This document shows positions 8,447-16,992 of a DNA stretch of 64,000 nt, in pieces. Location: NCBI GenBank assembly GCA_020446675.1, contig JAGREE010000031.1:1-64000 (forward strand). The letters run 5' to 3'. The notes beneath the pieces are model-generated. The model was not told the DNA's origin and did not search any database. It saw only the letters and a program-made list of their open reading frames with translations. Both the position numbers and the translations under genes were made by a program. Position 1 is the stretch's first letter; every line of letters starts with the position of its first letter. Source of the stretch: Alphaproteobacteria bacterium (GTDB taxonomy: Bacteria; Pseudomonadota; Alphaproteobacteria; Sphingomonadales; Emcibacteraceae).

Positions 8447-8843
8447 AGCTGGGGTTATGTCCTTTGCTTTCGCCTGTTTCCCTTAAGTGGGCCTTTAAAT
8501 CCCGCATAGCAACGGCCATACCAATATTATCGGCAGAAAAAAGTTTGCCGGTTGGCCCAATGGCAATACCACCGGCATCAAGGCATCTTTTGGCAAGGGG
8601 AATATCGGACGTAACGGCTATATCATTATTACCGATATGCTCAGCAATCCAGTTATCGGCCTGATCGGCACCTTCCTGGACAACAATTTTTTGCACAAGG
8701 GGACCTGCATCAATTCTCATCCACTGATTGCTGACAAGGAAGACCGGCGTGTTATGCCGATAGGCAACTTTTAGAATTTCTTCCTTGACCGGGCAGGCAT
8801 CTGCATCAACATATATTGATATTTTATGGTTTTGCTGGGTCAT
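8373..8843 (-). CDS. DUF188 family protein (YaiI/YqxD-like)
   Basis: The product has 156 residues and opens with ISIYVDADACPVKEEILKVA, the DUF188 signature. It continues with QEGADQADNWIAEHIGNNDIAVTSDIPLA, a PIN-domain-like arrangement with several conserved Asp residues that could bind metal. FSADNIGMAVAMRDLKAHLRE follows. The family is widespread and uncharacterised; a nuclease role is only suggested by the PIN-like fold. It stands alone between xylBA and the aromatic cluster, and its stop region overlaps the short frame at 8357-8446. Confidence 0.9.
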   Translation of the reverse strand: MTQQNHKISIYVDADACPVKEEILKVAYRHNTPVFLVSNQWMRIDAGPLVQKIVVQEGADQADNWIAEHIGNNDIAVTSDIPLAKRCLDAGGIAIGPTGKLFSADNIGMAVAMRDLKAHLRETGESKGHNPSFTKTDRSNFLHELDRQICLLSRQP

Positions 8844-8870
8844 TCTTTTTTTGAACTTTCAATCATACCC

Positions 8871-8886
8871 GGTTATTATAAACATA
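8871..8886. promoter_or_regulatory. Degenerate copy of the cluster palindrome, upstream of marR
   Basis: GGTTATTATAAACATA keeps the left half and centre of TGTTATTATAATAACA (11 of 16 bases). It lies 40 bp before the proposed marR start, so weak autoregulation is possible. Confidence 0.3.
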
Positions 8887-8925
8887 TTCATATACAATAT
8901 TGATCATAATATAGCGAGACAAGCA

Positions 8926-9360
8926 TTGGCCCGGAAAAAAAATATTGAAAAATCAGGATTAGAAAATCAGGTAGGACATCTTTTAAGGCGCGTATTCCAT
9001 AAAGCACGTGGTCGAATGCAAAAGAAAATTGCCGAAACCGGGTTAAGCCCGATGCAGACTGCGGCTATGACATCCTTAAGAAAACTTGGGCCGACATCAC
9101 AAAATAAACTTGGACGACGGATCGGGATGGAACCGGGTAACGTTCATGGCCTGGTGGATCGGCTTTTAAAAAAGGGAATGATTACATCCAAGTTTGTTGA
9201 TGAAGGGCCGGGGCTTCATATTCTTGACCTGACCGAAGAAGGTCAGAAAATTGTAGATATGGTTATTCCGCTTGGTGCTGAAGCAAACAAAGAAACGCTG
9301 GCCCCATTATCCCCTGAGGAACAGGAACAGTTTATGGACTATCTGAGGCGTCTTTTATAG
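8926..9360 (+). CDS. MarR-family transcriptional regulator (probable regulator of the aromatic cluster)
   Basis: The protein has about 144 residues if translation starts at the TTG at 8926. The open frame extends further upstream, but that part would overlap the divergent DUF188 gene and looks non-coding. The winged helix spans roughly residues 38-105: GLSPMQTAAMTSLRKLG, then TSQNKLGRRIGMEPGNVHGLVDRLLKKGMI and the wing with LDLTEEGQ. MarR dimers bind short palindromes and are released by phenolic ligands. Palindromes of the TGTTATTATAATAACA type lie in every promoter region from 9.4 to 24 kb, so this is the obvious candidate regulator. The start codon is uncertain. Confidence 0.85.
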   Translation: MARKKNIEKSGLENQVGHLLRRVFHKARGRMQKKIAETGLSPMQTAAMTSLRKLGPTSQNKLGRRIGMEPGNVHGLVDRLLKKGMITSKFVDEGPGLHILDLTEEGQKIVDMVIPLGAEANKETLAPLSPEEQEQFMDYLRRLL

Positions 9361-9389
9361 CTTAAGCGCGTTGACTCTTTCGATTTTAC

Positions 9390-9405
9390 TGTTATTATAA
9401 TAACA
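9390..9405. promoter_or_regulatory. Perfect 16-bp palindrome (MarR operator candidate, site 1)
   Basis: TGTTATTATAATAACA is perfectly symmetric. It covers a TATAAT-like -10 element downstream of TTGACT (9371-9376) and lies 23 bp before the extradiol dioxygenase start. Binding here would block the promoter of the 9429-12675 operon. Confidence 0.65.
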
Positions 9406-9428
9406 TTATTTAATCAAGAAAGTTTAGC

Positions 9429-10442
9429 ATGGCAGAAATCGTACTTGGAATGTGGACGTCGCACGGACCCACCTTGTCAACAACACCGGAACAATGGCTG
9501 ATGCGGGTAAAGGCAGATCAGAACCGCCCGTCGCATCCGTTTCGTCTTGGCAATTATTCATTTGATGAGCTTAAAGAGCTCAGAAAAGATGAGAAATTGG
9601 GTGAACAGGCATCCCTGAAAGAACGTACAATCAGACATGGTCGGTGCCAACAGGCCATTACCAGAATGGCCGATATATGGGATGAGGTGAAACCGGATGT
9701 TGCTGTTATTATGGGCAATGACCAGAAAGAGATTTTCACAGACGACTTAATCCCTGCCTTTACCGTATTCAGCGGCGAAAAACTTTTTAATGAACCGGCG
9801 AGTGAAGAACAAATTCCCCTTATGGCTCCCGGAATTCATGAAGCGGAAAGCGGCCATAATCCTGCAAAATATACTGAATATCCGGGGCAGGTGGAATTAA
9901 GCCGCCTGATAATTGAGCAATCAACAAAAGACGGGTTTGATGTAGCGCAGATGAATAAAATTCCGCGTCATGAAAACCACTGGTCCTCAGGCGTTGGTCA
10001 TGCATTTGGCTATATTTACCGTCAGGTTATGAGAGATAAAGTGGTGCCCAACGTTCCCATTATCACCAATACGTTTTTCCCGCCCAATCAGCCAACTGCA
10101 AAAAGATGTTTTGAATTCGGTCGGACCATCGGCAAGGCCATCAGAAGCTGGGACAGTGATCTGAAGGTGGCTATATTCGGTTCCGGCGGTATGAGCCATT
10201 TTGTTATTGATGAGGATCTCGACCAGCTTTTCATAAAAGCCATCAGGGAAAGAGATGCAGATACTCTCATTTCTCTGGAAGAAGGATATTTTCAAACCGG
10301 CACATCTGAGCTGAAAAACTGGATTGCTGCTGCGGGCATTTTATTTGATACTGACCTGGGTGGTGAACTGGTTGATTATGTTCCTTGTTACCGGTCAGAG
10401 GCCGGAACAGGAACCGCAAATGGTTTCGTCTACTGGCGATAA
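9429..10442 (+). CDS. LigB-type (class III) extradiol ring-cleavage dioxygenase
   Basis: The product has 337 residues. His12 in MWTSHGPTL is at the position of the first Fe(II) ligand of LigB. RHENHWSSGVGHAFGYIYR (about 180-198) contains the catalytic-His region and FGSGGMSHFV (250-259) is typical of the family. The enzyme should cleave a catechol or gallate-like ring next to the diol, using Fe(II) and O2. The neighbouring LigK-like aldolases and LigJ-like hydratase favour a carboxylated substrate (gallate, methylgallate or protocatechuate class) giving 4-oxalomesaconate. Oddity: the GND motif is followed by Gln99 where many LigB enzymes have a metal-binding His. It is a single-chain enzyme without a LigA-type partner, first in a four-gene operon. 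Confidence 0.8.
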   Translation: MAEIVLGMWTSHGPTLSTTPEQWLMRVKADQNRPSHPFRLGNYSFDELKELRKDEKLGEQASLKERTIRHGRCQQAITRMADIWDEVKPDVAVIMGNDQKEIFTDDLIPAFTVFSGEKLFNEPASEEQIPLMAPGIHEAESGHNPAKYTEYPGQVELSRLIIEQSTKDGFDVAQMNKIPRHENHWSSGVGHAFGYIYRQVMRDKVVPNVPIITNTFFPPNQPTAKRCFEFGRTIGKAIRSWDSDLKVAIFGSGGMSHFVIDEDLDQLFIKAIRERDADTLISLEEGYFQTGTSELKNWIAAAGILFDTDLGGELVDYVPCYRSEAGTGTANGFVYWR

Positions 10443-10464
10443 TTTTAGATTTGGAGAATGATTA

Positions 10465-11115
10465 ATGGATCAGGCAGTAGTGCGTGCGGCAAAACTTGAT
10501 ACGGCAACCATCAGCGATGCCCTAGACAAGCTAGGGATTAAAGGTCAATGCCTTGGCATAAAGCCGCGCGATCATAATTTCAGAATGACCGGGCGGGCCT
10601 TTACCATTCTATATGGTCCGGCAGACGTCAAACCGGGTACGGTTGGCGATTATATTGATGATCTTGAACCGGGAAGCGTGGTGGTACTTGATAATGGCGG
10701 CCGTGAAGATGCAACAGTCTGGGGCGATATTCTAACCTATCTTGCCCATAAAAATGGTGTCGCGGGCACCGTTATTGATGGGGCCTGCCGCGATGTCCAT
10801 ATGTGCCTTAAGCTTGGTTATCCGGTATATAGCCGCAGTTATTCCATGCGTACAGGTAAAGACCGCGTTCAGGTTGATGCAACCAATGTCCCCGTTAATA
10901 TTGGTAATGCAAAGGTGCATCCGGGAGATCTTATGCGGGGGGATAGTGATGGCGTGGTGGTTATTCCGAAAGAGCATGAAGAAAAGGTACTCGCAGCGGC
11001 CGAGGCCATTGAAGCGGCAGAAGAAAAAATTCGGGAAGCCCTTGAAAAAGGAATGCGTCTTGATGAGGCGCGTGAGCTTAATAAATATCACAGTCTTCAG
11101 ACCCGGGAAGAATAA
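10465..11115 (+). CDS. RraA-family aldolase, LigK-like (copy 1)
   Basis: The product has 216 residues of the RraA/4-carboxy-4-hydroxy-2-oxoadipate (CHA) aldolase family. The catalytic and metal-site segment is complete: TVWGDILTYLA (about 84-94) followed by TVIDGACRDVHM with Arg109-Asp110. The RNase E regulator RraA lacks aldolase function, whereas LigK/GalC-type members cleave CHA to pyruvate and oxaloacetate. The neighbours, an extradiol dioxygenase 22 bp upstream and another RraA homologue two bases downstream, favour the aldolase role. The charged C-terminal helix (EAAEEKIREALEKGM) is usual. Exact substrate not determined. Confidence 0.8.
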   Translation: MDQAVVRAAKLDTATISDALDKLGIKGQCLGIKPRDHNFRMTGRAFTILYGPADVKPGTVGDYIDDLEPGSVVVLDNGGREDATVWGDILTYLAHKNGVAGTVIDGACRDVHMCLKLGYPVYSRSYSMRTGKDRVQVDATNVPVNIGNAKVHPGDLMRGDSDGVVVIPKEHEEKVLAAAEAIEAAEEKIREALEKGMRLDEARELNKYHSLQTREE

Positions 11116-11117
11116 TC

Positions 11118-11732
11118 ATGCGTCCTGACATTAAATTAATACATGCACTCGGGGCGTTCGGTACCGCAACCATTCATGAGGCGGCCGGCCAGATCGGAGC
11201 CTTGCCGGGAAATATTAAACCGATTTCCATGAACATGAAATTATGCGGCCCTGTATTCCCGCTTTATTGTTTGGCAAGAAGCAACATTAATCTTCATGAA
11301 GCAATTTATCAGGCGAAGCCCGGTGATATTCTGGTCGGCAGTATTGAAGGGATGCAGGATGCCGGTTATTGGGGGGATATTCTGACATGCGCTGCGCAGG
11401 AAAGAGGGATTAAGGGGCTTGTTCTTGATGGATGTGTTCGTGATGCCGATGATATTGACAGATTAGGCTTTCCTATCTTTGCCCGCGGGCTTAATATCCT
11501 TGGCACCGGAAAAATGCGGGGCGGATCTATTGGTGACAAGATTGTGATCGGTGATATTGAAATAAATGTCGGTGATGTTATCGTGGGGGACAGGGACGGT
11601 GTTGTTGTCATTCCATCAGCAAAACTAGAGCAGGTGATTGAAGCATCCAAAGCCCGGGAAGAAAAAGAAGATGACGTCAGAAAACGTCTCAAAGCAGGTG
11701 AAAGAAGTCTGGAAATTTATAAGTTTCCTTAA
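11118..11732 (+). CDS. RraA-family aldolase, LigK-like (copy 2)
   Basis: The product has 204 residues and is a second RraA/LigK-type protein, starting two bases after copy 1 stops. It has AGYWGDILTCAAQ (about 82-94) and LVLDGCVRDADD with Arg108-Asp109, so the metal-binding and catalytic residues are kept. It is well diverged from copy 1. It could be a second aldolase with different stereo- or substrate preference, or form a hetero-oligomer with copy 1; the two-base spacing favours coupled synthesis. Substrate inferred from context only. Confidence 0.78.
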   Translation: MRPDIKLIHALGAFGTATIHEAAGQIGALPGNIKPISMNMKLCGPVFPLYCLARSNINLHEAIYQAKPGDILVGSIEGMQDAGYWGDILTCAAQERGIKGLVLDGCVRDADDIDRLGFPIFARGLNILGTGKMRGGSIGDKIVIGDIEINVGDVIVGDRDGVVVIPSAKLEQVIEASKAREEKEDDVRKRLKAGERSLEIYKFP

Positions 11733-11748
11733 GACTTGAGGATAAAAT

Positions 11749-12675
11749 ATGAATAGTGATGTTGACGTCAGAGTACTTCGCAATTGTTTTGGAAAATTTG
11801 CAACGGGGATTACGGTAATCACCGCCCTTGCGCCTGATGGCACAAAAATCGGTCTGACAGTAAATTCCTTTAGTTCTTTAAGCCTTGACCCACCGATGAT
11901 CCTCTGGAGCCTCGATAAAAGATCCAACAGTCTTGACGCTTTAAAAAATGCCAGTCATTTTGCCGTTAATGTCCTGGCATCAGATCAGATGGATATTTCC
12001 AATAATTTTGCCCGACCAGGAGAGGATAAATTTAAAGATGTAGATCTGGTTGACAGCGCGTTTGGGCTACCCTTGCTGGCGGGGACAGTTGCTCATCTTG
12101 TCTGTAAGAATGTTGGTACCTATGAAGGGGGTGATCATCTTATTTTTATTGGGGAGGTCGAGCATTTTGATGCCTGTGATAAGAAACCGCTTCTTTACAG
12201 TAATGGCCAGTATTCCGTGGCAGCCCGTCATCCGGGTGTCAAGATGGCAGAACCACCGGCGGAAGAGCGATCTAGCAATGATGAATTCATTGTTCCGCTT
12301 CTTCTAAGAAGCTACTGGGAAATTTCTGATCCGTTTTATCGGGAGCTTCTTGATGAAGGAATCCCCGTTGCCCATGCGCGTATTCTGGTTCATTTAAGCC
12401 ATTCGCCGGAGCTGACCGTTCGGGAATTAAGTGATGCCATTCGCGTTGATATGGCGTCAGTTGCCATGTCGGTAAACTGGCTTTGTGATAATGGCCATCT
12501 CAAAAAACTTGAGAATGATAAACTGGTGCTTTCAGACAGGGGATGGGAACATCTTGATAACGTCCAAAGAAGGGCGGAACGATTTGAAAAAGAAGTCCTT
12601 GATGGCTATAGCGAGCAGGATATTGACCTCCTTAAATCAATGCTTAGAAAGCTTATTTACCGCAATAATCTTTAA
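11749..12675 (+). CDS. Flavin reductase fused to a C-terminal MarR-like domain (HPAH C1-type)
   Basis: The product has 308 residues in two domains. Residues 1-165 are a flavin reductase-like FMN-binding domain (RNCFGKFATGITVITAL, TVNSFSSLSLDPPMILWSLD, HFAVNVLASDQ, GDHLIFIGEVEHF). Residues 185-308 are a winged-helix MarR-like domain (ARILVHLSHSPELTVRELSDAI, then a wing). This architecture is known from the reductase component C1 of Acinetobacter 4-hydroxyphenylacetate hydroxylase, where the C-terminal domain senses the aromatic substrate. It would supply reduced flavin to a monooxygenase; the only candidate here is the HpaB-type gene at 22467-23972. It is the last gene of the 9429 operon. Confidence 0.88.
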   Translation: MNSDVDVRVLRNCFGKFATGITVITALAPDGTKIGLTVNSFSSLSLDPPMILWSLDKRSNSLDALKNASHFAVNVLASDQMDISNNFARPGEDKFKDVDLVDSAFGLPLLAGTVAHLVCKNVGTYEGGDHLIFIGEVEHFDACDKKPLLYSNGQYSVAARHPGVKMAEPPAEERSSNDEFIVPLLLRSYWEISDPFYRELLDEGIPVAHARILVHLSHSPELTVRELSDAIRVDMASVAMSVNWLCDNGHLKKLENDKLVLSDRGWEHLDNVQRRAERFEKEVLDGYSEQDIDLLKSMLRKLIYRNNL

Positions 12676-12686
12676 ATAATTTTATT

Positions 12687-13778
12687 CTAATATGGTATGG
12701 GCCGAATGCCTTCATAGGCCTGCTGTAATAGTGCTCTTACGGATTGAAAATCGACCGGCTTAGGGTTAAAGGGCGTGGTTTCAACGGTTTCCTTAGCAGC
12801 GATGTCAAGATGTTCTTCCCTCATTCCCAGTTCTTTCAGGCTTTTGGGAACATTAATGTCGCGGGCAAAGTCATATACTCCACCTGAGGCACTTTTTGTT
12901 TTCATGGCAGTGGTTATTTTTTCCATGGCAAATGGTGCAGCCGTTTCATTATAGGCGATAGCATAAGGCAGAATCACACTGTTGGATTCACCATGTGGTA
13001 TGCCATGATGTCCGCCGAGCACATGGCATATTTTATGATGAATGGCGATGCCGGCAAGATTGACGCAATAGCCACTGAGCATGCCACCATATAGCACCTG
13101 TGCCCGGGCGTTTAAATCATTCGGATTTAAAATGCTGCCTTTTATGCCTTTTGTCAGGGCGACAATTCCCTCAATGGCATAAAGGTCAGAAACCGGATTT
13201 TTATCCTTTGCATATAGTGCCTCAACACAGTGGGCGAGGCTGTTCATGCCGATTGTGCCAGTCAGATGGGCGTTAAGCCCAGTTGTCAGCATAGGATCAT
13301 ATATTGTTGTCCTGGCAATAACCCTCACATCACGCCCGGTTTTTTTCTGATTTCCGATCAGCATTCCATATATTGGCGTGCTTTCTGAGCCGCATGGGGT
13401 TGTGGCAATTACAATGAATTTTGCATCGGTTCGAAGGGCAATGGCCTTACCAATACCAATTGTGGATCCGCCACCAATAGCCACAATGCAGTCGGCATTT
13501 TTTTTATTATAAAGCTCAAGCGCCTCCATGGCGACCTGTTCAGGGCAATGGGGTTTTGCACCGTTATATAGCGCAACGCATAATGGTCCCAGACTTTCAA
13601 TTATGTGATCAATTCGCTTGACCATCCCCGCAGAGCAGGCGATCATAACCCGCCTGCAGCCAAGTTTTTCGACTTCGTCTTTCAGCTTTAAAGCGGCATT
13701 TTCAGCGAAGACGGCTTTGGTCGGAATGGGGGTATATTCAAACTGCATTTCTTTGTTCCCGTGCTTGACAGCGGACAT
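12687..13778 (-). CDS. Iron-containing alcohol dehydrogenase, maleylacetate-reductase-like
   Basis: The product has 363 residues of the type III (metal-dependent) alcohol dehydrogenase family. IVAIGGGSTIGIGKAIALRT is the NAD(P)-binding motif. The metal ligands fall in GMNSLAHCVEALYAKDKNP and HHKICHVLGGHHGIPHGESN. Length and the FEYTPIPTKAVF opening fit maleylacetate reductases, which reduce maleylacetate to 3-oxoadipate after hydroxyquinol-type ring cleavage. No hydroxyquinol dioxygenase is seen in the window, so the substrate could be a related ring-cleavage product. The ATG at 13778 is only 8 bp from operator site 2; Met11 (13748) is an alternative start. It converges on the flavin reductase gene across 11 bp. 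Confidence 0.75.
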   Translation of the reverse strand: MSAVKHGNKEMQFEYTPIPTKAVFAENAALKLKDEVEKLGCRRVMIACSAGMVKRIDHIIESLGPLCVALYNGAKPHCPEQVAMEALELYNKKNADCIVAIGGGSTIGIGKAIALRTDAKFIVIATTPCGSESTPIYGMLIGNQKKTGRDVRVIARTTIYDPMLTTGLNAHLTGTIGMNSLAHCVEALYAKDKNPVSDLYAIEGIVALTKGIKGSILNPNDLNARAQVLYGGMLSGYCVNLAGIAIHHKICHVLGGHHGIPHGESNSVILPYAIAYNETAAPFAMEKITTAMKTKSASGGVYDFARDINVPKSLKELGMREEHLDIAAKETVETTPFNPKPVDFQSVRALLQQAYEGIRPIPY

Positions 13779-13786
13779 TCATTAGG

Positions 13787-13802
13787 TATTATTATAATAA
13801 CA
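13787..13802. promoter_or_regulatory. MarR operator candidate, site 2 (divergent promoter)
   Basis: TATTATTATAATAACA differs from the perfect palindrome at one base. It lies between the divergent dehydrogenase (8 bp) and the third RraA gene (49 bp), so it could control both directions. Confidence 0.6.
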
Positions 13803-13851
13803 TTAAACATGTGACAATATTTTTCTCTAATTTATAGAAATGGAATGATAA

Positions 13852-14517
13852 ATGAGCAATGATCTACTGGACCGCCTTAAAAAAATGGACAGTTGTGCAG
13901 TGTCGGATGCGATGGATAGTCTTGGACTGCCGGGTGAAGTAACAGGTATTAAAAACCAGACAACAAAAAATAAAATTGTCGGTCGTGCCCTGACTGTTGA
14001 ACTTGGCAGCAAAGCCCCGGAAGGGGGAAGCGCCAGGCATCTTTGTTCAGGAGCCATTGAAAGCGGAAAATCGGGAAATATTATTGTTATTCAGCAAAGT
14101 ACGGGGATTGATGCGGCCGGATGGGGTGGTGTTCTTTCCAATGCAGCGCAGTATAACGGTATCGAAGGCGTGATCGTTGAGGGACCGGCACGTGATATTG
14201 ATGAAGCGGCAGGGTTGGGATTTAGCGTTTATGCGCGCGGTCATACAGCACGTACAGCTCGGGGCAGGGTATATGAACAATGCTTCAACCAGCCGATCAC
14301 TGTTGGTGATGTTAAAGTAAGCCCGGGTGATTATGTTATTGCAGATGGCAGTGCCGTGGTTTTTATACCGGAAAACCGTGCTGAAGAGGTGATAAAAATT
14401 GCTGAACGAATCGTGGCAAAAGAAAAACTTATGACAGAGGCGGTGCGCTCAGGCACACCAGTAGGGACTGTTATGGGATCAAATTATGAAAATATGCTGG
14501 ATGATATGGGTAAATAG
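13852..14517 (+). CDS. RraA-family aldolase, LigK-like (copy 3)
   Basis: The product has 221 residues and is the third RraA/LigK-type protein of the cluster. AAGWGGVLSNAAQYNG (about 88-103) and VIVEGPARDIDEA with Arg114-Asp115 keep the catalytic core; Glu replaces the usual Asp before the Gly. The C-terminus has an unusual tail with TPVGTVMGSNYENMLDDM. It starts 49 bp after operator site 2 and is followed two bases later by the flavoprotein hydroxylase, so the two form an operon. The conserved Arg-Asp pair supports a 2-oxo-acid aldolase or decarboxylase role on an aromatic cleavage product. Confidence 0.78.
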   Translation: MSNDLLDRLKKMDSCAVSDAMDSLGLPGEVTGIKNQTTKNKIVGRALTVELGSKAPEGGSARHLCSGAIESGKSGNIIVIQQSTGIDAAGWGGVLSNAAQYNGIEGVIVEGPARDIDEAAGLGFSVYARGHTARTARGRVYEQCFNQPITVGDVKVSPGDYVIADGSAVVFIPENRAEEVIKIAERIVAKEKLMTEAVRSGTPVGTVMGSNYENMLDDMGK

Positions 14518-14519
14518 GC

Positions 14520-15707
14520 ATGGATAAATCTACGAAAATTATCATTGCCGGTGCCGGTATTGGCGGCCTGACAGCGGCAGCCTGCCTATTGCAGGAAGGA
14601 TATCATGTCCGCGTCTATGAACAGGCGCCTAAACTTGGTGAAATTGGCGCAGGCATTCAAACCAGTGCCCCGGCCGTGAAAGTTCTTCACCATCTTGGTC
14701 TGGCAGAAAAACTGGCGGAAGTGTCCGTTAAGCCGAAATCATTTGAATTCAGACTGTTTGACAGCGGGGAAGTTCTTCATAAACTGCCATTGGCTGAAGC
14801 GCATGAAAAACAGCATGGTGCGCCCTATTATCATATTCACCGTAGTGATATTCATAAAATTCTGGCTGACCGTGTTCTTGAGCTAGACCCGGATGCTGTG
14901 GTCTTGAATTCAACTGCTGTCGGATTTAGTGAAGATAAAGACAGCGTTACATTAAACCTTGCTGATGGACGGGAAATCAGGGGGGATATTCTTGTTGGCG
15001 CTGATGGTATCAAATCGGCCATCCGCGATCAGATTGTTGGTGTAACGGAACCGGATTATAGCGGGCAGGTAGCCTGGCGGGCGACAGTTGACGTTAAAAA
15101 ACTGCCGGCAGACTTTATGGATAAAATTGTTGCGATCTGGTGTGGACCAAAGAAACATGCTGTTGTCTATTACCTGCGGTCGGGCAAATTGCTTAATTTC
15201 GTTGGTTGTGTGGAAAATAGCGACTGGAAAGAAGAAAGCTGGACGGTAAAGGCATCATGGGATGCTTTAAAAGCGGATTATGCCGGCTGGAATAAGGAAA
15301 TCCAGACCATCATAGACAATATTGATAAGGACCAGTGTTTCCTTTGGGCCTTAAATAACCGTAAGCCAGTTGATAATTGGCGTACTGATCGGGCTGTTAT
15401 AATGGGTGATGCGGCGCACCCGACGTTGCCTTATATGGCATCCGGAGCCGTGATGGCGATCGAGGATGGTGCCGTGCTGATGCGGTCAATAAATGCCAAT
15501 AATGATGTTGCCGAGGCACTTGATATGTTTCAGAGAAACCGTCTTGAGCGAACCGCAAGGATTGTCACGGGCAGTACCGAAATGGGGGATCTTTATCATT
15601 TATCCAACAGGGAAGAATTTGAAAAAGGATTTGCCAAAAGAAACGTGGCCAAGGAACGCAATGAATGGCTATATGCCTATGACCCCTTAACAGTCGCGTT
15701 AGTTTGA
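14520..15707 (+). CDS. FAD-dependent aromatic hydroxylase (salicylate / 3-hydroxybenzoate hydroxylase-like)
   Basis: The product has 395 residues, a single-component group A flavoprotein monooxygenase. IIIAGAGIGGLTAAACLLQ (8-26) is the FAD-binding GxGxxG motif. DILVGADGIKSAIRDQ is the DG motif for FAD and NAD(P)H, and AVIMGDAAHPTLPYMASGA is the GD motif with the usual proline turn. Enzymes of this size and type hydroxylate salicylate to catechol or 3-hydroxybenzoate to gentisate. A complete gentisate pathway lies 4 kb away under the same operator type, so gentisate formation is the better guess. Its stop overlaps the convergent MFS gene by 9 bp. Confidence 0.82.
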   Translation: MDKSTKIIIAGAGIGGLTAAACLLQEGYHVRVYEQAPKLGEIGAGIQTSAPAVKVLHHLGLAEKLAEVSVKPKSFEFRLFDSGEVLHKLPLAEAHEKQHGAPYYHIHRSDIHKILADRVLELDPDAVVLNSTAVGFSEDKDSVTLNLADGREIRGDILVGADGIKSAIRDQIVGVTEPDYSGQVAWRATVDVKKLPADFMDKIVAIWCGPKKHAVVYYLRSGKLLNFVGCVENSDWKEESWTVKASWDALKADYAGWNKEIQTIIDNIDKDQCFLWALNNRKPVDNWRTDRAVIMGDAAHPTLPYMASGAVMAIEDGAVLMRSINANNDVAEALDMFQRNRLERTARIVTGSTEMGDLYHLSNREEFEKGFAKRNVAKERNEWLYAYDPLTVALV

Positions 15708-16982
15708 GTTCTCTTTTTCTTTAAGCCATATCCGGTAAGATGGACGGACAAAAGCAAGGGATAGTGTGGCGAGCAACGACATCAGGATTAGAAGATAAAA
15801 GGCTTTATCATAATTTCCGAACCGTTCATACATGACACCAACCACATAAGGTCCGGCGGCAAATCCAGCTGACAAAATCATGGTCATGGTGCCGACAGTC
15901 CGCGGTAATATTGCCGGGCCAAAAGCCTGTCTGCAGAGATAAGGCACATCAACAATTGTTCCGCCATGAGAGATGCCGCGGGCAATGGCAAAGGCAACCA
16001 AAGTCGTCGTTCCGGCAACAGGAAAAGCAAGAATAACCCCTAAACCAATAGTCAGGTAGCAGAGCATAACCCCTTTCACTGCAAATTTGTCAAATGCCCA
16101 GCCAAAACAAACCTTGCCGAGAATGCTTATGGTCATGATCAGGCTGAATGTCCAACGGGCAAGATCACGACCCAGCCCGGCATCCTTGTCAATATATTCT
16201 ACAGTATGCTGCAGCATGCTTTGATCGACGAACCCGATCAGGAAAACGCCGATACTCATCATGTTGAAGGTTTTTCCCTTTACGGTGCCGACAAAATCAA
16301 GGAATTCTGCCGGTAAATTTTCGCTTTTGGTCATATTCTTGTCTTTTATGCCTTCTGTTTCAAGGCCAAGATCATCGGGTGTCTCCCTCGCAATAAAAAG
16401 GAAAAAAGGAAGTGCGAAAAACCAGATGCCAGCGCTTAAAATGGCCACAGTTGTTCGCCAGCCATAACCATTAAGAAGTGGTTCTATTACAAACGGCAGT
16501 GTGGCACCTGCGGCGGACGTTCCAAGCAGGGCAAGACCAAGGGCCAGTCCAATCCGGCCATGAAACCAGCGGGAAACGATTACCTTTACGGTGATCACCA
16601 GACTGATTGAACCAATTCCCAAAAATGTACCCACCAATGCCAGGTGCCATAGTTTTGTGATAAAAATGAAGGATATCATGGTAAGGCCGACAATCAGGCT
16701 GGTAATAATTGTGGTCAGACGCGCACCAAAGCGTTGGATAAATTCACCAATAAAAAAGGCGGCTACAGCGCCTGATATAAATTTTGCACTGGCAAGTAAT
16801 GTGACATCGCTTCGGGTCCAGCCGAACTGATCTTCCATTGGTCCATAAAGCAGCGGCAGCATCATGGTTGGAATGCCAAAAATAAACATATGGCAGAAAA
16901 ATGAAGCCAGAACCACCATCCAGCCATAATAAAATAGGACTGGACGGTCTTTGCCTGAAAAGTAGGTTTCGATGACGCTCAC
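15699..16982 (-). CDS. MFS transporter (monocarboxylate/oxalate-type)
   Basis: The product has 427 residues with about twelve hydrophobic segments. The layout matches MFS carriers of the monocarboxylate/oxalate:formate group: YYGWMVVLASFFCHMFIFG at the start, GPMEDQFGWTRSDVTL, and a FIQRFGARL loop after TM2. Such carriers often import aromatic or short organic acids. It is the second gene of a minus-strand pair with the HD protein 10 bp upstream, and its promoter region carries operator sites 3 and 4. The probable role is uptake of the pathway substrate or export of an intermediate. The substrate is not determined. Confidence 0.8.
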   Translation of the reverse strand: MSVIETYFSGKDRPVLFYYGWMVVLASFFCHMFIFGIPTMMLPLLYGPMEDQFGWTRSDVTLLASAKFISGAVAAFFIGEFIQRFGARLTTIITSLIVGLTMISFIFITKLWHLALVGTFLGIGSISLVITVKVIVSRWFHGRIGLALGLALLGTSAAGATLPFVIEPLLNGYGWRTTVAILSAGIWFFALPFFLFIARETPDDLGLETEGIKDKNMTKSENLPAEFLDFVGTVKGKTFNMMSIGVFLIGFVDQSMLQHTVEYIDKDAGLGRDLARWTFSLIMTISILGKVCFGWAFDKFAVKGVMLCYLTIGLGVILAFPVAGTTTLVAFAIARGISHGGTIVDVPYLCRQAFGPAILPRTVGTMTMILSAGFAAGPYVVGVMYERFGNYDKAFYLLILMSLLATLSLAFVRPSYRIWLKEKENSN

Positions 16983-16992
16983 GGTCAGAATT

